Numbered from the stretch's first letter, positions 1-8,533 are shown. The stretch: DNA of 64,000 nucleotides from an uncultured Blautia sp. (GCF_947654165.1 NZ_CANTKB010000020.1:1-64000); one strand, 5' to 3'. Translations and numbers: made by a program. The notes: generated by a model from the sequence alone, not told the origin.

Positions 1-178
1 AAGGTACTATAAGGAATAGGATTAAATTTATTTATGGTTTTGACCCCAACATCATTGAATAAAAAGGACGGAAATGAAAAAATATTCAATATAACTTTAA
101 TTGAAATAAGAGATAACTTATATTGATTGAATAATATTTACGGAATCGTATAAAATGTTCAATAAAGGAGAGTGACTT
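1..178. other. Upstream gap, AT-rich
   Basis: I see no gene here. The stretch is very AT-rich. It ends in a ribosome binding site (AGGAG near 164-169) that serves the ATPase gene starting at 179. No convincing promoter pair stands out, and the window edge may have cut off relevant sequence. Confidence 0.5.
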
Positions 179-1432
179 ATGGATATCAAGAGAGATAAAT
201 ACCTGAACGATTTGCTTAACCGTATGCACAATGGAATGATAAAGGTTGTAACTGGTATCAGAAGATGTGGAAAGTCGTATCTTCTATTTAATATTTTCAA
301 GAATTATTTGTTGGAGCAGGGGGTACCTGTATCACATATCATTACGATTGAATTGGATCAACGTAAAAATAAAAAGTATCGTGATCCAGATACAATATTA
401 GAATATATTGAATCATTGATAGAAGATGATGAGCAATATTACATCATGCTTGATGAAGTGCAGATGCTGCAGGAGTTTGAAGAAGTTTTAAATTCGCTGC
501 TTCATATTAGGAATGCAGATATATATGTAACCGGAAGTAACTCTAAATTTTTATCCAAAGATGTAATTACAGAGTTTAGAGGAAGAGGCGATGAAATTCA
601 CATTTACCCATTAACTTTCAAGGAATTTATGGAAGCCTATGATGGTGATATGTACCGTGGATGGGCAGAATATGTTGTATATGGTGGTCTTCCACTTACC
701 GTAACAATGAAAACTGAAGAACAGAAAATTAACTATTTGACAAATCTCTTCAAAGAAACTTATCTGAAGGATATTATAGAAAGACACCATATTGAAAAAA
801 CACAGGAGTTGGAAGATTTAGTTAACATTCTGGCTTCTGCTATTGGTTCGTTGACAAATCCACCGAAAATTGAAGCCACATTTAAAAGTGCGATTCAGTC
901 AACAATCAGCTTGAATACGATCAGACAGTATATTGAATATTTGGAAGATGCCTTTATTATCAATAAAGCAAATCGTTATAATGTAAAGGGCAGAAAGTAC
1001 ATCGGCACACCGTTGAAATATTATTTTGAAGATGTGGGATTAAGGAATGCAAGATTAGGATTCAGACAAGTGGAAGAAACACATCTAATGGAGAATATCA
1101 TTTATAACGAATTACGAAGCAGAGGTTATTACGTAGATGTTGGTGTTGTAGAAAAGCGTGGAAAAGATGAAAATGGTAAAGAGTACAAGAACCAGTTGGA
1201 AATTGATTTTGTAGCAAACCTCGGTAGTAAACGCTATTATATTCAATCAGCGTTCAGTATGCCAACAGAAGAAAAACGTATTCAGGAAAAGGCTTCTCTC
1301 GTCAATGTCAATGATTCTTTTAAAAAGATTATCGTTGTGAAAGATGTTATAAATGTTACAAGAGATGAAGATGGAATTACTACGATGAGTATCTATGACT
1401 TTTTATTAAAAGAAAATAGTTTGGAACTGTAA
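179..1432 (+). CDS. AAA-type ATPase with C-terminal DUF4143 domain
   Basis: This is a 417-residue P-loop ATPase of the large bacterial family with an N-terminal AAA_14 module and a C-terminal DUF4143 module. The Walker A motif GIRRCGKS lies at residues 26-33 and the Walker B-like run IMLDEVQ near residue 95. The C-terminal part (about 330-390) contains EIDFVANLG followed by YYIQSA, a pattern that in this family resembles a degenerate PD-(D/E)XK fold. The start has a good AGGAG site upstream. The cellular role of these proteins is poorly known; they are scattered in accessory regions and mobile elements. Product family is confident, function is not. Confidence 0.85.
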   Translation: MDIKRDKYLNDLLNRMHNGMIKVVTGIRRCGKSYLLFNIFKNYLLEQGVPVSHIITIELDQRKNKKYRDPDTILEYIESLIEDDEQYYIMLDEVQMLQEFEEVLNSLLHIRNADIYVTGSNSKFLSKDVITEFRGRGDEIHIYPLTFKEFMEAYDGDMYRGWAEYVVYGGLPLTVTMKTEEQKINYLTNLFKETYLKDIIERHHIEKTQELEDLVNILASAIGSLTNPPKIEATFKSAIQSTISLNTIRQYIEYLEDAFIINKANRYNVKGRKYIGTPLKYYFEDVGLRNARLGFRQVEETHLMENIIYNELRSRGYYVDVGVVEKRGKDENGKEYKNQLEIDFVANLGSKRYYIQSAFSMPTEEKRIQEKASLVNVNDSFKKIIVVKDVINVTRDEDGITTMSIYDFLLKENSLEL

Positions 1433-1465
1433 TAAGAAGACCTAGTTTACAGAGGAGGTGTGGTC

Positions 1466-1960
1466 ATGGCACGATGGAATAAGGAAGATATTCCACACAA
1501 GGGTTGGAAATATATTGGGATAGAGGATCTTGGAGAAGATGTATATCCAGGTGAAGAGATTAGGTATGAACAATGCGAAATGTGTGGAAATGAGAAGATA
1601 CGTTATGTGCATATTTTGACTCATCCAGAATTTGATGGAGAATTAAGAGTTGGTTGTGATTGTGCTTCTAAAATGATAAACGATTATGTGAATCCGAGAG
1701 AACACGAAAGAAATTATAGAAACAGAACTAACCGAAGAATGAACTTTCTTCGTCAAGAATGGACAAGAAAACCAGAGACTGGTAATTATACTCTTCGCTA
1801 TAGAGGAGAACGCATTACTATTATGAAAAGTAAATTCGGTCCAGGATGGGGTGTTATGTTTCATAACGAATCAAGATGGGAATATAATGGCCGAAAGATA
1901 CGAGATTTAGAAACAGCTAAGTTGGTAGCTTTCGAGATGTTTGATGAATTACGTGAATAA
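1466..1960 (+). CDS. Hypothetical protein with Cys-rich putative zinc site
   Basis: A 164-residue protein of unknown function. I chose ATG 1466 because AGGAGG (1453-1458) lies 7 nt upstream, better placed than the GTG at 1460. The N-terminal half carries CEMCGNE, then about 25 residues later VGCDCASKM, a CxxC plus CxC arrangement that could bind one zinc ion. The C-terminal half is basic and aromatic-rich (GPGWGVMFHN). It starts 33 bp after the ATPase stop and is followed within 25 bp by a nuclease-like gene, so the three may be co-transcribed. No catalytic motif is recognised. Confidence 0.6.
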   Translation: MARWNKEDIPHKGWKYIGIEDLGEDVYPGEEIRYEQCEMCGNEKIRYVHILTHPEFDGELRVGCDCASKMINDYVNPREHERNYRNRTNRRMNFLRQEWTRKPETGNYTLRYRGERITIMKSKFGPGWGVMFHNESRWEYNGRKIRDLETAKLVAFEMFDELRE

Positions 1961-1984
1961 AACAAAGAAAGTAGAGGAAGTAAG

Positions 1985-2863
1985 ATGCCTTCACTAGCAA
2001 TGTATCCTTTAAGTCCGCCCACGGATTCAAAAGAATATGAGAAAATAATCAGAGATTATTGTGAGAAGAAATTTGGTGGAAATGTTTATTTGTTCGGAAG
2101 AACTGGTCAGCATCAATATGGGGTAGATGTTGTTTCCGAGCATTTGGCGAGGACAATAGGTGTCCAGTGCAAAGACTATGGAGATACAATAATTAAAGAA
2201 AAAGATATAGATGACATGATTAGTTTGGCAGAAACATTTAGACCGATGTTAGATTTATTTATCATTGCGATTGCACAAAAAACAGATGCTAATATGCAGC
2301 GATACGTTATGGCGAAAAGTCAAGAAAGAGTATCTCGGAGCAAATTTCCTGTTGCAATTATTTATTGGGAAGAAGTTGAAAATTATATAAAAAACAATCC
2401 AATAATCTTCAACAAATATTATGGTTTTTTGTATAATTGCAAAGAATCTATACTAGAAGAACCGGTTTTGGTTTCTGATATAAACACACTTAGAGTAAAG
2501 TTTCTTGAATTATATTGCCGTTTTAAGATACGTGATGTTATATTAGCAGATGTTTTTGTTGGGATTCCATGTCAGAATATTACTAACTATGACTGCTTTG
2601 CTGTTGAAATACAGTGTTTGGTACATAATTCTTGTATATTACAAGAAACGGATATGTATCAGAACCTCAAAGTTTTCATTAAGGAGTTAGACGAATACGT
2701 TGGTTATCTTGGAACACTTGTTGAAATAAATAAAAATAATATATACACTATTGTCAACTCAGAGATTAGAAAAAACAGAGAATGTTATGAAATGATGATC
2801 GACATGTTACGAACAAGTATTATTCAAAAGTTTTTAACAACAACTGGATTACAAGAGTTCTGA
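1985..2863 (+). CDS. Restriction-endonuclease-like (PD-(D/E)XK) protein
   Basis: A 292-residue protein. Residues about 30-65 contain FGRTGQHQYGVDVV and, 14 residues later, GVQCKDY. This D...QxK spacing is the Mrr-like PD-(D/E)XK nuclease core seen in type IV restriction enzymes and in the N-termini of several defence proteins. The C-terminal half (about 150-292) matches nothing I recognise; it is rich in hydrophobic residues and cysteines and could be a sensor or target-binding part. It sits between a zinc-site protein and a small membrane protein. Nuclease assignment is from motif only and cleavage is not shown. Confidence 0.6.
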   Translation: MPSLAMYPLSPPTDSKEYEKIIRDYCEKKFGGNVYLFGRTGQHQYGVDVVSEHLARTIGVQCKDYGDTIIKEKDIDDMISLAETFRPMLDLFIIAIAQKTDANMQRYVMAKSQERVSRSKFPVAIIYWEEVENYIKNNPIIFNKYYGFLYNCKESILEEPVLVSDINTLRVKFLELYCRFKIRDVILADVFVGIPCQNITNYDCFAVEIQCLVHNSCILQETDMYQNLKVFIKELDEYVGYLGTLVEINKNNIYTIVNSEIRKNRECYEMMIDMLRTSIIQKFLTTTGLQEF

Positions 2864-2876
2864 TGAGGAGGAATAT

Positions 2877-3182
2877 ATGTCATTAGTGAGCGAATTGCCT
2901 ATTTGGGTAATTGAATTGGTGAATGCAGTAATAGGTTCAATTATTCTTGCAGTGATTTATACAGTTATTTTGATGAAAATGAAAGATTACAGGGGAATAA
3001 TTAAAAAAGTAGTAAATATGGGAATTGCACTTATTGCATGGATAGTGCTGATGGTGGAGAAAATGCAGCAGGGTATGTCAGAAGCAAATATTCCTTTTAG
3101 TGAATCAAAATTATTCTATGTGGCAGTTGCGGTTGCAGTAGTTTCTTTGGTACATGCTTATGTAGAATCAATAGAGAAATAG
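2877..3182 (+). CDS. Small membrane protein, unknown function
   Basis: A 101-residue protein with three hydrophobic stretches: about 8-33 (two valine/isoleucine-rich turns), 44-63, and 80-95 (FYVAVAVAVVSLVHAYV). It is preceded by a strong GAGGAGGA site at 2865-2872 and begins 13 bp after the nuclease-like gene, so co-expression is likely. A terminator follows at 3207-3240. A small multi-pass protein next to a nuclease-like protein is a layout seen in some defence cassettes, but I recognise no family. Confidence 0.55.
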   Translation: MSLVSELPIWVIELVNAVIGSIILAVIYTVILMKMKDYRGIIKKVVNMGIALIAWIVLMVEKMQQGMSEANIPFSESKLFYVAVAVAVVSLVHAYVESIEK

Positions 3183-3206
3183 TATTAAATGAAAGATGAG
3201 TTACAT

Positions 3207-3240
3207 AACAGTCTTATATTTCGGTATAAGGCTGTTTTTT
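3207..3240 (+). terminator. Rho-independent terminator
   Basis: A 12-bp stem (AACAGTCTTATA paired with TATAAGGCTGTT, one mismatch), a 6-nt TTTCGG loop, then a T run. It ends the small cluster upstream and separates it from the topoisomerase fragment. Confidence 0.8.
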
Positions 3241-3267
3241 ATGCCCAAAAAGAAAGGAGACAAGAGC

Positions 3268-3945
3268 ATGAAGTTAGTTTTAGCAGAGAAACCATCTGTT
3301 GCCCATAGCATTGCCAAAGTATTAGAAGCGAATGAACGCTTCGATGGTTACTTGGAGGGCAACGGATATGTTGTCAGTTGGTGTGTGGGTCATTTGGTCG
3401 AGCTGTTTGAACCAGATGGTTACGATGAGAAGTATTCCAAATGGAATTATGATGATTTGCCTATTGTGCCGGAGGAATGGAAGTATCGGGTATCCGCAGG
3501 AACAAGAAAGCAGTTCGGGGTGCTCCGACAGCTTATGAAACGTAATGATGTAGAAAGTCTTGCGTGTGCAACGGACGCAGGGCGAGAGGGAGAACTGATT
3601 TTCCGTCTGGTGTATCATCAGTGCTGTTGCAAAAAGCCATTTGAGCGACTTTGGATTTCTTCCATGGAAGATTCTGCGATCAGAGAAGGATTTGCCAATC
3701 TGAAACCGTCAACAGAATACGATGCTTTGTATGAAGCTGCATTAAGTCGAGAGCGAGCCGATTGGATTGTCGGTATCAATGCTACTCGACTTTTTTCTGT
3801 TTTATACGGTCAGACATTGAATGTTGGTCGAGTGATGACACCGACTCTTGGTATGGCAGTAATGAGAGAAGCTGCGATTTCTGCTTTCAAATCAGAGCCA
3901 TTTTATACAGTACAGCTTATCTCACCTTTTTCAGATCAAAGCTAA
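3268..3945 (+). pseudogene. topB: Truncated DNA topoisomerase III
   Basis: The frame from ATG 3268 (site AAAGGAGA at 3253-3260) encodes the N-terminal 225 residues of a type IA topoisomerase of the TopB kind found in integrative conjugative elements. It has the Toprim start (LVLAEKPSVAHSIAKVL), the acidic Toprim part (TDAGREGELIFR) and GRVMTPTLGMAV. Full-length TopB is about 600-700 residues. The frame breaks off after PFYTVQL; the next bases encode only short unrelated peptides, and the whole C-terminal half, including the catalytic tyrosine, is missing. This is a deletion remnant and cannot be active. Confidence 0.85.
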
Positions 3946-4456
3946 CATTGCAGGAAGAAATTCTGGTGCTACAAAAGCTGAACAGATAGGCTAATCATCA
4001 TGGATAGCATAAGTATAAAGCTTAAAAGTTTTACAGTTAATTTCTTCATATATTATCTTCTTTTCGTATTTTATCCGTATTTAATAGTTTATAAAACTAT
4101 AAAAATCATCCCATTAAAATCATAATCATGCTAGTAAGTTGCGATTATATTGAATGATTCTTTATTTCCTGTTTAAACAAACTATGATTTTTATAAAGAT
4201 TTTCCAAGAACAATGTGCGTATCCATAACGATTAAATATGACAAGAAACGCCATACGGAAATACTTGTTGCTTGGTTCTAGCGAATGATAATGATTTTTT
4301 ATGATGAAAATAAATTGTTTAGAAAAACATAGAAGTTCTAAATAAAAAACAAAGAGTAATTTGATATTTTGTAAATGTAAAATATATGGCATTTGCCGAC
4401 TATTATGAAAGATATATGCGTGTAAATAGCCTGAAAGATTAGGAGTAAGTGCAATA
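3946..4456. other. Gene-free AT-rich gap after topB remnant
   Basis: About 510 bp with no convincing gene. A 76-codon ORF on the minus strand (4162-4392) lacks a ribosome site and has a hydrophobic, low-complexity translation. This is probably the scar of the deletion that removed the rest of topB and the neighbouring element genes. An AGGAG at 4441-4445 at the right edge may serve the small ORF at 4457. Confidence 0.5.
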
Positions 4457-4666
4457 GTGAGTGATTGTGGAAAAAGATATCAAAAAGATATCTTTGAAGA
4501 TTTTAGAGCGTTGGTGGGATGTGATTTTATATCAGATTTACCACATAAAAAGAATGAGGTATTTAATGTGATGAAGAAAGTACAATATTATGATTATCCA
4601 GTAGAACAAATAGTGGATTTTCTGAAGTATGTATTTAATCATAATAGAGATTTTTGTTCTAGATAA
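4457..4666 (+). CDS. Small ORF, possibly frameshifted remnant
   Basis: A 69-codon ORF from a GTG (4457) with AGGAG 11 nt upstream. I recognise no family. Its reading continues plausibly in another frame: from about 4629 to 4880 the overlapping frame has protein-like content (ILKHPGEMIPGLDEYMP) and no obvious start of its own. The two together may be one gene split by a frameshift near 4650. It lies in the decayed element and may not be functional. Confidence 0.3.
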   Translation: MSDCGKRYQKDIFEDFRALVGCDFISDLPHKKNEVFNVMKKVQYYDYPVEQIVDFLKYVFNHNRDFCSR

Positions 4667-4894
4667 GAACAAGTCGGAAATATATTGTATACTTAAGCAT
4701 CCGGGAGAGATGATACCCGGTTTGGATGAGTATATGCCCGTTATTGAAATCGGAATTGTGGCAAATGTGTTAATACAAAATTTAGAAAGGAGTTTGAATC
4801 TAGCGTGGGTCGAGATGGAATTGATGGGAATCTGCTGGAGATGTAAAATGAATTCTTATTTTGAACGACAGTTGGATTCTAAGTGGGAGTTGTT

Positions 4895-5188
4895 ATGGCG
4901 AAAGAACATAAAAGAACATATAAAAAACCAAAGATAAAGTATTTGACAGATTTCAATATTGTGTTGGAATGTCTGCATGAACTGTATGAGCAGGAGAAAA
5001 ACATTTTGGAGGAAACAGATATACATAATACAATATTATTTCCATTCCTAAAAATGTTGGAAGAGCAGTGTAAAGGAATTACTGCAGAGGAGATTCATGA
5101 AAAAATATGGGATGTAAGTTCCTTGAAAAGAAAAGAAGTATTTTTAGAAACGGCAGATAAATTATTGAAACCTTATAGAATAGTCTAA
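4895..5188 (+). CDS. Hypothetical protein of the mobile region
   Basis: A 97-residue protein starting at ATG 4895 (GTGGGAG about 8 nt upstream). It is charged and mostly helical by composition (YKKPKIKYLTDF, then ECLHELYEQEKNILEE). No domain is recognised. It lies between the topoisomerase remnant and the sigma-like regulator, so it is probably an accessory gene of the integrative element. Confidence 0.45.
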   Translation: MAKEHKRTYKKPKIKYLTDFNIVLECLHELYEQEKNILEETDIHNTILFPFLKMLEEQCKGITAEEIHEKIWDVSSLKRKEVFLETADKLLKPYRIV

Positions 5189-5197
5189 TTCGTGTAA
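5187..5197 (+). repeat. AATTCGTGTAA repeat, distal copy
   Basis: This 11-mer overlaps the stop of the upstream ORF. Its complement TTACACGAATT recurs near uvrB (9988-9999, 10037-10049, 10058-10070). It may be a distant copy of the same protein-binding or attachment-related site. Confidence 0.35.
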
Positions 5198-5341
5198 TAG
5201 GATGAGCTATAATGAGTTACAGATATAATTTAAATCTTAAAATCAATAGTAATTTTAAATATATCGTAGGTTACTGTTCCTTGGAAAGATTAAAGTTACA
5301 CTTGAAAGATATAATTTACGTTTTTTTTAGAATGCTGTTAC

Positions 5342-5389
5342 TGAGCAGTTGTTTTTGCGAAATATCGCAAGAATGACTGCTCATTTTTT
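5342..5389 (+). terminator. Rho-independent terminator
   Basis: TGAGCAGT (5342-5349) pairs perfectly with ACTGCTCA (5376-5383), with an inner GCGA/TCGC stem, followed by six T residues. It isolates the hypothetical ORFs from the sigma-like gene. Confidence 0.75.
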
Positions 5390-5474
5390 GGTTTAAAAGA
5401 ACTGTACCGTAATCGTTCACCTCCGGCTCTGGATTTTGACAAATTTCAAAATTCAGAATTCGGAGGAAACGAAA

Positions 5475-5906
5475 ATGAAAGAAAAAAATGAATACAGATA
5501 TGAATTTGTAAACGGTGATATTGTGGAGCTGAGAATCAGCAGAAGTGGTTCTGTGGGTGACGATAAGAACGGGATTACATCAGAATGGTTGGAGACGTTG
5601 TTGGATTTGGACAGAAGAGAATACAACAATGAACATGCTGAAACCAGACGCCATGTTTCATTGAATGCTCTTGACCGGGACGATAATCAGATTCCGACAG
5701 AGAAAGATATTTTTGAATATTTCTACGAGGAAGAAACATGGAAAGAAATGTGCAAAGAACTGAGTGAACGAGAAAAACTTATTGGTGATTTGTATTTCCG
5801 CAACGGGTATACACAGCCTGAAATAGCAAAGATTTTTGGAATCAATCGCCCAAGAGTTACACAGATAATTACAAAAATCAGAAAAAAATTAAAAAAATTT
5901 TTATAA
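5475..5906 (+). CDS. Sigma-70 region 4-like regulator
   Basis: A 143-residue protein. I chose ATG 5475 because GGAGG (5462-5466) is correctly placed; earlier in-frame codons are not. The C-terminal 60 residues form a sigma region 4 helix-turn-helix (LSEREKLIGDLYF, then YTQPEIAKIFGINRPRVTQII) ending in a lysine-rich tail. The N-terminal part is a short acidic domain. Proteins of this size and layout are frequent regulators in clostridial integrative conjugative elements, usually upstream of the excisionase and integrase genes as here. Region 2 is absent, so it is unlikely to be a full sigma factor. Confidence 0.75.
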   Translation: MKEKNEYRYEFVNGDIVELRISRSGSVGDDKNGITSEWLETLLDLDRREYNNEHAETRRHVSLNALDRDDNQIPTEKDIFEYFYEEETWKEMCKELSEREKLIGDLYFRNGYTQPEIAKIFGINRPRVTQIITKIRKKLKKFL

Positions 5907-6397
5907 AGGTATAACCTTTTGCCCTTTCCCGTGGCTTTACTGTGAAGGGGTTAGTTTTCAAGACCGCTTCGTGTACCTTGAAAACTTATCAGTCATTCTT
6001 CAGGTCTTTCCTATTGTAATGAGCAACGCAAGCGATACGCCTATTCCCTTATCAGAGAGTGCGAACAATATCGGCTTGAAAATATCGGATTGCTACCGAT
6101 AATGCGAAGAGGTGCAGTAGGGACAATGATACTTCCGTTCAGCCATAAATCACGAAAAGGGAACGGCTCGGAGAGAACCTCGGAGGAGCCAACAGCTCAT
6201 GGAGTTGCCAGCAACAACCGCCTGAAGATTCCCAAGCAGAAATAATCTGTTTTATGAGGTAATTCATATCCGTATCGGGGTGTTGAGGACAAATAGATGC
6301 GAACATATCAAACATATACAAAATAAAACCAAGACCGACGAGTGATTTTTGTTACCCGTCGGTCTTTTACATACTAAGAAATGGAGGATAGGATACG
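5907..6397 (+). ncRNA. Structured 490-bp non-coding region, candidate RNA
   Basis: There is no gene here. Several hairpins are visible: AAAGGT/ACCTTT right after the sigma-like stop; AGTTTTCAAG (5953-5962) with CTTGAAAACT (5977-5986), a perfect 10-bp stem; TATCGG/CCGATA near 6083-6101; GGCTC/GAGCC around 6165-6190; and CAGCTC/GAGTTG near 6193-6207. The stretch is less AT-rich than its neighbours and ends in the terminator at 6331-6368. That organisation suggests a structured transcript or long leader. I recognise no known RNA family. Confidence 0.35.
6331..6368 (+). terminator. Rho-independent terminator
   Basis: AAGACCGACG (6331-6340) pairs perfectly with CGTCGGTCTT (6357-6366) followed by T residues. 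It closes the structured non-coding region just before the MazF-like gene. Confidence 0.8.
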
Positions 6398-6943
6398 ATG
6401 GATGAGATTAAAAGAGGAAATCTTTACATCGCAGATTTAGACCCAGTGAAGGGGAGTGAGCAGGGGGGGCACAGACCCGTTCTGATTGTTCAGAATGATG
6501 CAGGTAATCGGCATAGTCCTACGGTAATTATTGCAGCAATTACCAGTCAGAAGAAACCAAATCAGCCGACACACGTTTGCCTGAGAGGTGTTGAAGTTCT
6601 TCCAAAAGATTCTATGGTATTGATGGAACAGATTCGTACCATAGATAAATCCAGACTGGAAGAATATATTGGAAAGATTGGTTGGGAGTTAATGGAAAAG
6701 GTGGATCGGGCATTGCGAATCAGCGTTGATCTGAAAAAGCAGGAACCGATGTTGCTTACACTTTGTCCGAAATGTGCAGCTCAGTTTTATAATTCACCTT
6801 CGCATCATATTAAAAAGGCACAAGAATATCAGAAGATTAAAGAGGTTTGCATGTTCTGTAACGTCAGAAGAGGTATTGATTATTATATTTATCCTAGAGG
6901 ATATAGGAACAAAAAATTTCAAAATGTCAAGGATGTCAAATAA
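6398..6943 (+). CDS. MazF/PemK-family toxin with zinc-site C-terminus
   Basis: A 181-residue protein. Residues 1-115 are a MazF/PemK endoribonuclease domain: RGNLYIADLDPVKGSEQGGHRPVLIVQND at the start, then AAITSQ and the conserved QIRTIDKSRL. Ordinary MazF is about 110-120 residues; here a 65-residue tail follows with CPKC and, about 45 residues later, CMFC, which could form a zinc ribbon. No antitoxin ORF is visible immediately upstream; that position holds the structured non-coding region and a terminator. A GGAGG site precedes ATG 6398. Family assignment is firm; whether it acts as a free toxin or as an element regulator is open. Confidence 0.8.
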   Translation: MDEIKRGNLYIADLDPVKGSEQGGHRPVLIVQNDAGNRHSPTVIIAAITSQKKPNQPTHVCLRGVEVLPKDSMVLMEQIRTIDKSRLEEYIGKIGWELMEKVDRALRISVDLKKQEPMLLTLCPKCAAQFYNSPSHHIKKAQEYQKIKEVCMFCNVRRGIDYYIYPRGYRNKKFQNVKDVK

Positions 6944-7056
6944 GAAAAATTTAGCCGTTTTTTGGGAAAAATCCCTGTGGCGACAAAATAGCACTAATTC
7001 GGCTGTCATGGTAGGATATAACCACGGCAGCCGAAAGTGCTTTGGAGGAAAAGCAT

Positions 7057-7254
7057 ATGGAAGAAAAATTGAATACGCAGCAGGTTTACACACCGTCCGA
7101 GATTCAGGTGCTTTTAGGTATCGGACGAAGTAAGACCTATCATTTTTTAGCACAGGTATGCCTTGAAGGAAAGCCTTTCCGTGTACTGAAAGTTGGAAAT
7201 CAGTACAGAATCCTGAAGAAATCCTTTGATGACTGGATGTGCGGAACAGAATAG
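7057..7254 (+). CDS. Excisionase / helix-turn-helix protein
   Basis: A 65-residue protein from ATG 7057, with GGAGGAA 7 nt upstream (so the TTG at 7042 is not the start). It has the MerR/Xis-like winged-helix pattern (YTPSEIQVLLGIGRSKTYHFL, then FRVLKVGNQYRILKKSFDDWM) typical of excisionases in Tn916-like and related elements. It ends 14 bp before the integrase start, the usual xis-int arrangement. It probably directs integrase towards excision. Confidence 0.75.
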   Translation: MEEKLNTQQVYTPSEIQVLLGIGRSKTYHFLAQVCLEGKPFRVLKVGNQYRILKKSFDDWMCGTE

Positions 7255-7268
7255 GTAAGGTGAATTTC

Positions 7269-8432
7269 ATGGAAAAAAAGAGCGTAGCGTTCTTTGAAAG
7301 AGGGTCATGGTATCACAGAACCAAGACATTAAATAAAGATGGCACCGTAAAATACGGAAAAAAAGGCGGTTTTGAATCGGAACAGGATGCTGTTAAGGCT
7401 TATAAACTGTCTGAGAAAGAATTTAAACAGCAACAACGAAAACTGATGATGGAGGGAAAGAATCGTCAGGAAGTGATGTTGAAAGATTATCTGATTTATT
7501 GGTATGAAGAAGTCTTTTCACAACGAGTTGAGAATACAACGAAAATGTTGGGAGCATATGTACTGTACGATTTAGTGTTTCCCAATATGGAGCAAGATAT
7601 AAAACTTCGATATGTTAGCGCAGAATACATGGATGGTCTTTTAGAGAAGCTGTCACACAGTTGTGCTTCAGCCGGGAATACCTGCCGAACATACTTAAAT
7701 ATTGCTTTTAAGGATGCCGTAATTGAGGGATACATTTCCCGCAATCCAATCCCTGATACAAAGCCATATAAGAGAAAAGCACCGAAAGTTACAATTTACA
7801 GTAGAGATAAATTGAAGATTTTCTTGAAAGCAGCGTCGAAAGACGATTGGTATCTGGAATATTTGCTTGGAGTTTTCTGCGGCTTACGAAAGGGTGAGAT
7901 TCTCGGTTTGAAATTTTCGGACTTTGATTTTGATCAGCATACTGTGAAAATTGAGCGTCAGTTGGGAGCAAGTCCTGTGATGGAAGAACGTAGTGGAAAA
8001 ATAGCAAGTTGTTCTGTTGAGGAAAAAGACCCAAAGACACCGAACAGTTTTCGCACTTTGAGAATACCATCTGTGGTTGAGCGAGAAGTGCTTCGCAGAC
8101 AGCAGGTAGTTGAGGCTCATAAAGAGCTGCTGCTTGATAATTATGAGGACAACGGATACATCAGTTGTCAGTCAAATGGCAAACCGCATGGCTTGTCATC
8201 AATGAATACAGCATTAACAAAATTGTGTAAAAGAAACGGATTGCCGAAGATTTCGGTGCATTCGTTACGACATATGTTCGCAACTATTTTAATCGAACAG
8301 GGTGTACCGCTGATTAAAATATCAGCATTATTGGGACACAGTTCTGTAAATACAACATTTGAATATTATTGTGATGTGATGGACGAAAATGAGAATATTA
8401 TCTGCTTTATGAATGAGAAATATTCAACATAG
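7269..8432 (+). CDS. Tyrosine recombinase / integrase
   Basis: A 387-residue phage-type integrase. An N-terminal arm-binding domain (GSWYHRT, AP2-like) is followed by a SAM-like core-binding domain (about 75-165) and the catalytic domain. The active-site residues are visible: R in GLRKGEIL, HSLRH with H and R, LLGHSS with H, and the nucleophile Y in TTFEYYCDV. Start ATG 7269 follows the excisionase by 14 bp; the longer in-frame start at 7239 would overlap it. The length is normal, so it is probably active. A possible hairpin follows at 8454-8483. Confidence 0.9.
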   Translation: MEKKSVAFFERGSWYHRTKTLNKDGTVKYGKKGGFESEQDAVKAYKLSEKEFKQQQRKLMMEGKNRQEVMLKDYLIYWYEEVFSQRVENTTKMLGAYVLYDLVFPNMEQDIKLRYVSAEYMDGLLEKLSHSCASAGNTCRTYLNIAFKDAVIEGYISRNPIPDTKPYKRKAPKVTIYSRDKLKIFLKAASKDDWYLEYLLGVFCGLRKGEILGLKFSDFDFDQHTVKIERQLGASPVMEERSGKIASCSVEEKDPKTPNSFRTLRIPSVVEREVLRRQQVVEAHKELLLDNYEDNGYISCQSNGKPHGLSSMNTALTKLCKRNGLPKISVHSLRHMFATILIEQGVPLIKISALLGHSSVNTTFEYYCDVMDENENIICFMNEKYST

Positions 8433-8453
8433 GAAAAATGACTTTAAAGTGTT

Positions 8454-8483
8454 GGCGTTCCAGTTCCATTTGCTGAGAACGCC
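8454..8483 (+). other. Hairpin between the two integrases
   Basis: GGCGTTC (8454-8460) pairs with GAACGCC (8477-8483) with a 16-nt loop. Only a weak T-rich stretch follows, so it could be a weak terminator or a mobile-element site. Confidence 0.4.
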
Positions 8484-8533
8484 ATTGTTTTATATAGAAA
8501 CAACTTCTCAGATTTTGAAAGGGGGAGTATAGA

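Noticed and set aside
3196..3267. topB start at 3196
   Set aside because: This in-frame start lies before the terminator at 3207-3240; ATG 3268 has the ribosome site and the conserved N-terminus.
4162..4392. Minus-strand hydrophobic ORF in the gap after topB
   Set aside because: No ribosome site, AT-driven composition, no recognisable domain.
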